The notes below the pieces were generated by a model. That model was not told where the DNA came from and made no database searches. It worked only from the letters and a program-made list of their open reading frames with translations. A program made the position numbers and the translations under genes. This document shows positions 1 to 4,841 of a DNA stretch of 7,339 nucleotides, piece after piece. Positions within the stretch are counted from its first letter, which is position 1. Each line of letters starts with the position of its first letter. The stretch lies in the NCBI GenBank assembly GCA_937957685.1, contig CALGAO010000053.1, forward strand, positions 1-7,339, written 5' to 3'. Origin of the DNA: an uncultured Paenibacillaceae bacterium (GTDB lineage: Bacteria; Bacillota; Bacilli; Paenibacillales; DA-C8).

Positions 1-182
1 CGCAGCACCGCGAGCTGCTGCGATACGGCCGATCCTTCCGATCCGAGGATGCTCTGCAATTCGTTGACGCTCCGGCCGCCTTCGCTGAGCACCTCGAGTA
101 TGCGAATTCTCATCGGATGAGCTAAGGCCTTGAAGAATTCTGCCTTGAACTGCTGTAAGCTTCTTGTCTGATCCTGATTCAT
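1..182 (-). CDS. ArsR/SmtB-family winged-helix regulator (N-terminal 60 residues, cut by window edge)
   Basis: The minus strand reads about 60 residues starting MNQDQTRSLQQFKAEFFKAL. The segment FKALAHPMRIRILEVL followed by SVNELQSILG and SAVSQQLAVLR is the usual ArsR/SmtB DNA-binding layout: helix 1-2 with the ALAHPMR motif, then a helix-turn-helix whose recognition helix carries the SxVSQQLAVLR pattern. The start is ATG at 182, with AAGGAGT on the minus strand at 190-196, seven bases upstream, which settles it. The effector-binding C-terminal half lies outside the window, so I cannot say whether it senses metal; no metal-ligand cysteine is seen in the part present. It is divergent from the sigma factor gene. 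From memory, closely similar proteins often sit beside SulP-type anion transporters, but that neighbour would be off the left edge. Family call is firm; ligand and targets are unknown. Confidence 0.88.
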   Translation of the reverse strand, partial: MNQDQTRSLQQFKAEFFKALAHPMRIRILEVLSEGGRSVNELQSILGSEGSAVSQQLAVL

Positions 183-220
183 CGCTTGGACTCCTTAATC
201 CGTAAACTTTGGCATACTAC

Positions 221-232
221 TATGATAACATA
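221..232. promoter_or_regulatory. Weak palindrome TATG-N4-CATA upstream of the arsR-like gene
   Basis: A short inverted repeat with four-base arms (TATG and CATA around ATAA) lies 39 bases upstream of the arsR-like start. ArsR-family proteins usually bind AT-rich dyads overlapping their own promoter, so this is a possible autoregulatory site. The arms are short and I could not find a convincing -35/-10 pair for the minus strand here, so this is only a suggestion. Confidence 0.2.
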
Positions 233-332
233 TCTGGTTCCTGTAACACATCCGGCTATGGCAACCCGCTCACCAGGGACGCATGATCCATATGCGAATG
301 CGAATTCCATGTCTCTTGATTGGAAAAAACCT

Positions 333-362
333 GTGCCATAAATTTCTATATTAGGTTATAAT
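333..362 (+). promoter_or_regulatory. Vegetative-type promoter of the ECF sigma gene
   Basis: A perfect -10 box TATAAT lies at 357-362. Eighteen bases upstream is GTGCCA (333-338), which matches four of six bases of the consensus TTGACA. Transcription would start near 369, leaving a leader of about 80 bases before the sigma gene. The form is that of a housekeeping sigma-A promoter rather than an ECF-type promoter, suggesting basal transcription rather than pure autoregulation. The rest of the 183-447 gap shows no gene or clear RNA structure. Confidence 0.6.
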
Positions 363-447
363 ACAAGATACGAGATGAAGTAGCAATGGCAGTTACCGGA
401 TGAAAGTTGCACAGCGCTTGCTGCCAATAAGTGTACGGGAGGCAGAG

Positions 448-1404
448 ATGAACGAAACGCCGCTGAACCTTCAATGGTTTGAGGACCTGAAACCGGAACT
501 GACAGCATATTGTTACCGAATGCTGGGCGCCATCGACGATGCCGATGATGCTGTCCAGGAGACCTATATTCGCGTCTGGCAAGGTTGGGAGAGATTCCGG
601 CAGGAATCCTCGTTCAAGACCTGGGTGTACCGCATCGCGACCAACTGCTGTCTGGACAAGCTGCGGCGAGCGAAACGCCGCGTGCTTCCCGTTGACTTCA
701 CCGATCCCGCCCTCACCATCGTCGAACCTCGCGAAACATTGCCCGATGCGGCCTGGATATGGCCGACTCCCGGCTTCGCCCAACATCCGGAGGAAGCGCT
801 GCTGCACAGAGATACCCTTCGTCTCTGCTTCATCGCCCTTCTGCAAACTTTGCCTGCCCGGCAGCGCGCGGTGCTCATCCTGAAGGATGTCTTCGAATGG
901 CCTTCGCAGCGGATCGCCGATACCCTCGGGATGACGCCGCAAGCGGTCAACAGCGCCCTGCAACGGGCTCGCGGGACGATGAGGCGGGCGCAGCTTCGTG
1001 CCGATGAATATATCCGGATGGAGGAGGAGCCGGATCCGGGGCTTCTGAACCGTTATGTGGAGGCGTTCGAGCGGTTTGATATTGCGGCGATGGTCGCCTT
1101 GTTCCTTGAAGAGGGCTCCATGTCCATGCCGCCATTTACGATGTGGGTGCGCGGAAGGGAAGATTTGGCCCGTTTTTTTACATTGACCCGTTGGCATTGT
1201 GAAGGATCGCGCATGTTGCCTGTCACGATCAATGGCGGCTATCCCGCGCTGGCCCAGTATGCGCCTGACCGCGATGGTGACAGCCTGGTGCCTTGGGGGA
1301 TCCATGTTCTGGAGACCAGGGATGGCGCCATCGTTCACGTCACCAACTTCATCAACAGGAAGCTGTTCTCCCGATTCGGACTTCCCGAGCGAATCGAACG
1401 ATGA
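448..1404 (+). CDS. ECF sigma factor with fused C-terminal SnoaL-like domain (SigG/SigX5-like)
   Basis: This 318-residue protein is an alternative RNA polymerase sigma factor. Sigma region 2 spans about residues 12-75: AYCYRMLG, then DADDAVQETYIRVW (core-binding helix), then FKTWVYRIATNCCLDKLRR, the -10 recognition part. Sigma region 4 spans about 125-180, with LPARQRAVLILKDV and the helix-turn-helix SQRIADTLGMTPQAVNSALQRAR. A linker leads into a SnoaL/NTF2-like domain at about 198-310 (RYVEAFERFDIAAM, then MSMPPFTMWVRG, then HVTNFINRKLFSRFGLP). That domain is typical of the SigJ and SigG groups of Actinobacteria and related Bacillota proteins, where it modulates the sigma factor in place of a separate anti-sigma protein; none is encoded nearby. 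The DGGGK and NPDKL motifs reported for ECF41/SigJ are absent, and the MPPF-W-RG block fits the SigG/SigX5 type better. ATG at 448 is chosen because GGGAGG (437-442) precedes it; an in-frame ATG at 400 lacks a good site. Signal and regulon are unknown. Confidence 0.92.
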   Translation: MNETPLNLQWFEDLKPELTAYCYRMLGAIDDADDAVQETYIRVWQGWERFRQESSFKTWVYRIATNCCLDKLRRAKRRVLPVDFTDPALTIVEPRETLPDAAWIWPTPGFAQHPEEALLHRDTLRLCFIALLQTLPARQRAVLILKDVFEWPSQRIADTLGMTPQAVNSALQRARGTMRRAQLRADEYIRMEEEPDPGLLNRYVEAFERFDIAAMVALFLEEGSMSMPPFTMWVRGREDLARFFTLTRWHCEGSRMLPVTINGGYPALAQYAPDRDGDSLVPWGIHVLETRDGAIVHVTNFINRKLFSRFGLPERIER

Positions 1405-1419
1405 ATCGTGTCGCCATGA

Positions 1420-1569
1420 TTCAGCGCGGGGTTTGATTTCGCGGGGACCTACGACCTGGTAGAACCTCATAAGGCGATCTCCTGCACGATGGACGACGGT
1501 CGCAAGGTCGACGCAGCCTTCATCGACCGAGGCAACGCTGCTGAGGTTATCCAGACGTTCGACCCCGAG
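1420..1569 (+). pseudogene. AHSA1/SRPBCC-domain protein fragment, both ends missing
   Basis: This open stretch encodes FSAGFDFAGTYDLVEPHK, then a TMDDGRKVDAAFIDRGNA segment, then EVIQTFDPE. It matches the central-to-late part of AHSA1-type SRPBCC proteins, where GFDFxGxYDxVxPHxxIxYTxxDGRKVxVxF precedes a VIQTFDPE strand and a final long helix. Family members are about 140 residues, so roughly the first 60 residues (the amphipathic start and the ligand-cavity helices) and the last 25-30 (the C-terminal helix, usually with a GWQAILDNFKxY pattern) are missing. A TGA at 1417-1419 blocks the frame just upstream and no ribosome binding site is visible. At its right end the frame runs without a break into the NAD(P)H-binding sequence at 1570. 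Identification rests on motif recall and is fairly secure; the function of the intact ancestor (small-ligand binding, often unknown) cannot be given. Confidence 0.72.
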
Positions 1570-2118
1570 GGGTTCGAGGTTACGGCCTTCGTGCGGAATC
1601 CATCCAGGCTGGGGGTGACCCATGAGCGGCTTGCGTTCGTGCAGGGGGATGCCTTCCAGCCAGCGGAGGTGGCCGCAGCGATCGCCGGTCACGATGCGGT
1701 CGTGTCCTGCCTCGGCTCCAGCCAGGGGATGAAGCCGTCAACCGAACTGGAGCAGATGACGAAGCATATCGTCGATGGCATGCTAAAGCACGGGGTGAAA
1801 CGGATCGTCTACACGGCGTCGGCGGGCATCGACCGCGAACTGCCCGGCATCAGCGGGAAGATGATCATGTACATGCTCCGTCATGCGCTCAAGGATCACA
1901 AGGCGGCGGTCGATTACATCCTGCGGCATGATCTGGACTATACGATCGTCCGGCCGCTGGGGCTCACGAACAAGCCGTTTACCGGCCAGTACAGGGAGGC
2001 GGCGACGGGTGTGCCGGAGAAGTCGATGTCGATCCCGCGGGCCGATGTGGCGCACTTCATCATCAAGGCGCTGAAAGAGAAGCGCTATATACGGACCTCG
2101 ATCGGACTGGCTACTTGA
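1489..2118 (+). CDS. Chimeric ORF: N-terminally truncated NAD(P)H-binding (atypical SDR) protein, probable pseudogene
   Basis: From codon 28 (base 1570) this 209-codon frame reads GFEVTAFVRNPSRLG, then VQGDAFQPAEVAAAIAGHDA, VVSCLG, VKRIVYTASAGI and DYTIVRPLGLTNKP. This is the order of strands and helices in NAD(P)H-binding proteins of the YwnB/NmrA-like type (NAD_binding_10 fold). Relatives begin with a beta strand and a GATGxxG loop that grips the dinucleotide phosphates, about 22-28 residues before GFEVTAFVR. These are absent here and replaced by 27 residues of AHSA1 origin (MDDGRKV through FDPE). Without the glycine loop, cofactor binding should fail. No good ribosome binding site precedes ATG 1489; AAGG at 1471 is too far away. 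There are no internal stops or frameshifts after the junction, so the damage is recent or the frame is still used. The C-terminal part, with the substrate-side region, looks intact. It is probably the remnant of an oxidoreductase gene linked to the sigma factor. Confidence 0.7.
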   Translation: MDDGRKVDAAFIDRGNAAEVIQTFDPEGFEVTAFVRNPSRLGVTHERLAFVQGDAFQPAEVAAAIAGHDAVVSCLGSSQGMKPSTELEQMTKHIVDGMLKHGVKRIVYTASAGIDRELPGISGKMIMYMLRHALKDHKAAVDYILRHDLDYTIVRPLGLTNKPFTGQYREAATGVPEKSMSIPRADVAHFIIKALKEKRYIRTSIGLAT

Positions 2119-2209
2119 TGACCCGCATGTGAAGAAGGCGGCTCGGCGGTGCGACAGCCATGTGCGGCAGTGAAGGTTGTATTTTTTCGTCAGATAGGCG
2201 GACAAGTTT

Positions 2210-2218
2210 TGATATAAT
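2210..2218 (+). promoter_or_regulatory. Extended -10 promoter of the ATP-grasp gene
   Basis: The sequence TGATATAAT is a perfect extended -10 element (TG-N-TATAAT). No convincing -35 hexamer lies 16-18 bases upstream, which is typical of extended -10 promoters. Transcription should start around 2225, giving a leader of about 35 bases before ATG 2261. The remaining part of the 2119-2260 gap has a short T-run (2182-2187) but no clear terminator hairpin. Confidence 0.65.
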
Positions 2219-2260
2219 GGAGGGGTAGGTTCGATACTTAACGGAAAAAAAGGTGAAAAC

Positions 2261-3544
2261 ATGACCCCTGCCAAGGATTTTATACCGATCATACTGGGAA
2301 GCGATGAAAATGCCTACGGCAACGTCAGGCTGATCCATGAAGCGTATCAGATCAAGCCGCTGCTGCTCTGCTCGCGGCTGCTCATGCCGACGATGCACAG
2401 CAAGATGTTCCATCTCATCCAGATCGACCGCTTCGACAACGAGGAAGTCTTCCCGGATGCGCTGCTCGGCGTCCTGGAGCGATACGCCGCCCCGAACCGC
2501 AAGCTGGTCGTGATCCCCTGCTCCGACTACTACGCCGGCATGCTGTCGCGTCACTACAGCAAGTTCAAGGGGCTGATCGCCAACCGCTTCATCCCGGAGG
2601 AACTGCTGCGAACGCTGGATACGAAGGACAAGTTCTATCAGCTCTGCGAGAAGCACGGGCTGGATTATCCGAAGACGATCGTGGCGGAGCCGCATGAGCG
2701 CGAGCAGGCGCTGGACCGCATGGAGTTTCCTTTCCCGATCATCGTGAAGCCGGAGAACAGCAACGCGTATGAGTATCTGCACTGCCAGTTCGAGGGCAAG
2801 AAGAAGGTGTACATCTTCCACAACAAGGACGAGTACCTGACGATGATCCGTCATATGAATGGCTCCGGCTACCGGGGAAAGCTGATCATCCAGGAATTCA
2901 TCCCCGGCGGGGACAGCGCTTCGCGCGTCATCAACTGCTTCTCGGACAACAACGGGAAGGTGAAGATGATGTGTCTCGGGCAGCCGGTGCTGGAGGAGTA
3001 CGCGCCGAAGACGCTGGGCAACTATGCGGCGATCATCTCGCGCTTCGACCAGGACATCTATGCCAGGGTGAAGAAGTTCCTGGAGGAGATCGGCTATGTC
3101 GGGTTCTCCAATATGGACATGAAATACGACAGCCGCAGGGGCAAGTACATGATGTTCGAGATCAATCCGCGGCTAGGACGCAGCAGCTTCTTCGTCAGAG
3201 CGGCCGGGCTGAACATGATCAAGGCCCTGATCGACCGGGTCGTCTACGAGAAGGACGAGGAATGCGTCTACGGCAACCAGACGGCGCTCTGGACCAACGT
3301 CCCGCGCATCGTCCTGAGCAAGTACGTCAAGGACCCGGCGCTTGCGGCGGAGATTCGGCAGCTGTACCGGCAGAGGAAGGTCTACAAGACCATCTGGTAC
3401 AAGAAGGACCTGAATCTGAAGCGCGTCCTGCGGGTTTCGAGATATTACTTCGGTCATATCAAGAATTATCGGCTGTATTACTATGACAAGGACAAGCTGC
3501 AGTTCGGAGCGACGGACTCCGTTCACTCGCAGGCGAATCCCTGA
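2261..3544 (+). CDS. ATP-grasp carboxylate-amine ligase, D-aspartate ligase-like
   Basis: This 427-residue protein has an ATP-grasp fold and probably joins a carboxylate to an amine at the cost of ATP, through an acyl phosphate. The N-terminal domain opens with FIPIILGSDENAYGNVR (7-23) and MHSKMFHLIQIDRF, a pattern I recall from the D-aspartate ligases (Asl) that add D-Asp to the peptidoglycan stem lysine in enterococci and lactococci. The ATP-grasp core follows: TKDKFYQLCEKHGLDYPKT (121-139), FPFPIIVKPENSN with ATP-contacting Lys163, IIQEFIPGGD (209-218), and metal ligands Asp286, Glu300 and Asn302 (FEINPRLGRSS). The C-terminal tail, about 345-427, is rich in Tyr, Lys and Arg (KNYRLYYYDKDK). 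No signal peptide or membrane segment is seen, so it is cytoplasmic. AAAGGTG at 2249-2255 sets the start. It has its own promoter and a hairpin after it, so it stands alone. The acceptor is not known; paenibacilli usually have directly cross-linked diaminopimelate peptidoglycan, so a true D-Asp bridge is uncertain. Confidence 0.82.
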   Translation: MTPAKDFIPIILGSDENAYGNVRLIHEAYQIKPLLLCSRLLMPTMHSKMFHLIQIDRFDNEEVFPDALLGVLERYAAPNRKLVVIPCSDYYAGMLSRHYSKFKGLIANRFIPEELLRTLDTKDKFYQLCEKHGLDYPKTIVAEPHEREQALDRMEFPFPIIVKPENSNAYEYLHCQFEGKKKVYIFHNKDEYLTMIRHMNGSGYRGKLIIQEFIPGGDSASRVINCFSDNNGKVKMMCLGQPVLEEYAPKTLGNYAAIISRFDQDIYARVKKFLEEIGYVGFSNMDMKYDSRRGKYMMFEINPRLGRSSFFVRAAGLNMIKALIDRVVYEKDEECVYGNQTALWTNVPRIVLSKYVKDPALAAEIRQLYRQRKVYKTIWYKKDLNLKRVLRVSRYYFGHIKNYRLYYYDKDKLQFGATDSVHSQANP

Positions 3545-3582
3545 ATACACATCGGCAGCGCTTCGCGGTGCCATATGACAAT

Positions 3583-3628
3583 AGCGGAAGTCCGAATGTC
3601 CCTGTTGCAGGGAGATCGGACTTCCGCT
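3583..3628. terminator. Bidirectional hairpin between the convergent ATP-grasp and ohrR genes
   Basis: A perfect 13-base inverted repeat, AGCGGAAGTCCGA (3583-3595) and TCGGACTTCCGCT (3616-3628), encloses a second perfect stem TCCCTG/CAGGGA (3599-3604 and 3608-3613) with a TTG loop. It lies 38 bases after the ATP-grasp stop and 24 bases after the ohrR stop, so it probably ends both transcripts. The T-run is poor on both sides (TTGTTCGTTG on plus, TATTGTC on minus). Confidence 0.78.
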
Positions 3629-3652
3629 TGTTCGTTGCATGAGCGCATCCGC

Positions 3653-4102
3653 CTAACTGCCGACGTGTTGCTTCGCGCGCGCCAGCTTCTCCTGCAAGCG
3701 CCGCAGATATTCCATCAACTGCACGTATTCCTCCATGGAGATGCGGCAGGTGGCGATGGCAGACTGGACAGCCTGCGTGATGCCGGCCTTCTGCTCGATC
3801 GCTTTCCGCTCCAGATAGACGTGCACCTTGCGCTCGTCCTCCCTGGAGCGCTCCTTGCGAATCCAGCCGCCCTTCTCCATGCGGGTGAGGAGCGGGGTGA
3901 GCGTGCCGGTGCCGAGCCTGAGCTTCTCTCCCAGCGCCATGACCCCGATGCCGTCCTGCTCCCACAGCGCCAGCAAGACGAGATATTGCGGATAGGTCAG
4001 GTCGAAGGGCTCCAGGACCTTGCTGTAGAGCTTCGAGAACTGACTGGACGTTTCGTAGATGGCGAAGCAGAGCTGCTTGTCCAGGGTCAGGAAGTCGTCC
4101 AT
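3653..4102 (-). CDS. ohrR: OhrR-type MarR-family organic peroxide sensor/repressor
   Basis: This 149-residue protein is a MarR-family winged-helix regulator of the OhrR branch, which represses peroxide-defence genes until a reactive cysteine is oxidised by organic hydroperoxide. The N-terminus LDKQLCFAIYETSSQFSKLY matches OhrR, with Cys12 at the place of the sensing Cys15 of Bacillus subtilis OhrR. Tyr26 and Tyr37, in the conserved DLTYPQYLVLLALWE stretch, match the two tyrosines that hydrogen-bond that cysteine. The winged helix spans about 53-100: MALGEKLRLGTGTLTPLLTRME (recognition helix) and RKERSREDERKVHVYL (wing). A second cysteine, Cys119 (IATCRIS), is placed about as in the two-cysteine OhrR of Xanthomonas. 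The ATG at 4102 has AAAGGGG on the minus strand at 4110-4116, which overlaps the gpx stop codon by one base. The gene lies 13 bases downstream of gpx, so the two are co-transcribed and perhaps translationally coupled. MgrA/SarZ-like thiol regulators are the closest alternative. Confidence 0.87.
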   Translation of the reverse strand: MDDFLTLDKQLCFAIYETSSQFSKLYSKVLEPFDLTYPQYLVLLALWEQDGIGVMALGEKLRLGTGTLTPLLTRMEKGGWIRKERSREDERKVHVYLERKAIEQKAGITQAVQSAIATCRISMEEYVQLMEYLRRLQEKLARAKQHVGS

Positions 4103-4115
4103 GGTCCGACCCCTT

Positions 4116-4598
4116 TCATCCGTTCAGCAGTTGGACAATATGCGCTTCGATCTTCTCCGGCTCTGTCGTGGGGGCGAACCGATCGACGACATGCCCCTGC
4201 CTGTCCACGAGGAACTTGGTGAAGTTCCACTTGATGTCTTCCGTCAGGATGCCCTTCTGCTGCTTCTTCAGGAAAACGAACAGCGGGTCTGCGTTCTTGC
4301 CGTTGACGTGGATCTTGGCGAACATCGGGAAGGTGACGCCATAGTTGACCTGGCAGAACTGCAAGGTTTCCTCGATCGCATCAAATTCCTGCTTGTTGAA
4401 CTGGTCGCAAGGGAAGCCGAGAATCTCCAGGCCTTGCTCCCTGTACTTCTCGTACAGCTTCTGCAGGCCTTCGAACTGGGGAGTCAGACCGCACTTGCTG
4501 GCGGTGTTGACGATGAGCAGCACCTTGCCCTCAAAGTCGCGCAAGGATTGCGGCTCACCGTTGGGCTTCGCAACAGTAAAGTCGTATACCGTGGTCAT
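4116..4598 (-). CDS. bsaA: Glutathione peroxidase family, two-cysteine thioredoxin-dependent type
   Basis: This 160-residue protein reduces hydrogen peroxide and organic hydroperoxides. It has a thioredoxin fold with the Gpx signature VNTASKCGLTPQFEGL; Cys36 is the peroxidatic residue in place of selenocysteine. The rest of the catalytic tetrad is visible: Gln70 (FNKQE), Trp124 and Asn125 (IKWNFTKF). Cys82 (FCQVNYG) sits where the resolving cysteine of thioredoxin-dependent family members lies, and Cys64 is in the FPCDQF motif, normally FPCNQF. Bacillota generally lack glutathione, so thioredoxin is the likely reductant; this is family knowledge, not seen here. There is no signal peptide, so it is cytoplasmic. 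Start: MTTVYDF at 4598 has a strong AAAGGAGGA eight bases upstream (4607-4615). The in-frame ATG at 4619 would place this site inside the gene and is rejected. It is the first gene of the operon with ohrR. The symbol follows B. subtilis BsaA by similarity. Confidence 0.93.
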   Translation of the reverse strand: MTTVYDFTVAKPNGEPQSLRDFEGKVLLIVNTASKCGLTPQFEGLQKLYEKYREQGLEILGFPCDQFNKQEFDAIEETLQFCQVNYGVTFPMFAKIHVNGKNADPLFVFLKKQQKGILTEDIKWNFTKFLVDRQGHVVDRFAPTTEPEKIEAHIVQLLNG

Positions 4599-4617
4599 GA
4601 TCAGGATCCTCCTTTGC

Positions 4618-4644
4618 ATCGCAAACGATTAAATCGTACACGAT
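4618..4644. promoter_or_regulatory. Tandem ATCG-N4-CGAT boxes, candidate OhrR operator
   Basis: Two 12-base boxes, ATCGCAAACGAT (4618-4629) and ATCGTACACGAT (4633-4644), are separated by TAA, giving a 15-base period. Each has perfect ATCG/CGAT arms; the second extends to ATCGT/ACGAT. They cover the predicted transcription start and the early leader of gpx-ohrR. MarR-family repressors commonly bind such dyads over their own promoter, so OhrR is the obvious candidate. The sequence differs from the B. subtilis OhrR box as I remember it (TACAATT-type arms), so binding is inferred from position and symmetry only. Confidence 0.5.
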
Positions 4645-4646
4645 AT

Positions 4647-4676
4647 ATTATAGGCCGACAGGCGACCGCCCATCAA
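4647..4676 (-). promoter_or_regulatory. Promoter of the gpx-ohrR operon
   Basis: On the minus strand, TTGATG (4671-4676) is followed by 18 bases and then a perfect TATAAT (4647-4652). Transcription would begin near 4640, giving a leader of about 40 bases to the gpx ATG at 4598. The palindromic boxes at 4618-4644 start right after the -10, in the position expected for a repressor operator. Confidence 0.75.
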
Positions 4677-4787
4677 TAGGGCGCCAGCCTGAAGATCATG
4701 CATTCGCTTCTCGCGACCACCGCAGCGTCATCGCAGATGGCGGCCGGCATCTCCTCATACCGGCTCGTCCGGCGCCAGAAGCAAATA

Positions 4788-4819
4788 GCGGGAAGACTCT
4801 CTTGCAAGAATCTTCCCGC
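4788..4819 (-). terminator. Hairpin terminator downstream of the EamA transporter gene
   Basis: Perfect nine-base arms GCGGGAAGA (4788-4796) and TCTTCCCGC (4811-4819) enclose a loop that itself contains the palindrome TCTTGCAAGA. On the minus strand the stem is followed by TATTTGC, a partial T-run, 22 bases after the transporter stop codon. The stretch from here to the gpx promoter (4677-4787) shows no supported gene. Confidence 0.7.
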
Positions 4820-4841
4820 CGGGCGGTTGTTCGAAATTCCA

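Noticed and set aside
280..320. Repeated GCGAAT motif and ATATGC half-dyads upstream of the sigma promoter
   Set aside because: The copies are short and irregular and no consistent spacing or perfect dyad was seen.
400..447. Earlier in-frame ATG for the sigma factor (16 extra residues)
   Set aside because: It has no good ribosome binding site, and the extra residues do not resemble the family N-terminus, whereas ATG 448 follows GGGAGG at proper spacing.
346..1692. 448-codon minus-strand open frame opposite the sigma gene
   Set aside because: It lies antisense to the clear sigma factor and chimeric frame, has no recognisable domain, and is rich in Arg, His and Pro, as expected from a GC-rich shadow frame.
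2119..2200. Terminator after the truncated oxidoreductase, suggested by the T-run at 2182-2187
   Set aside because: Only four-base arms (GGCT/AGCC) could be found before it, and the distance to the T-run is too long for an intrinsic terminator.
2111..2854. 247-codon minus-strand frame over the start of the ATP-grasp gene
   Set aside because: It is antisense to well-conserved ATP-grasp sequence and covers its promoter; no family match or ribosome binding site.
4673..4750. Possible 25-codon small gene on the minus strand (MPAAICDDAAVV...)
   Set aside because: GAGGAG directly abuts the ATG with no spacing, there is no recognisable family, and its end overlaps the -35 of the gpx promoter.
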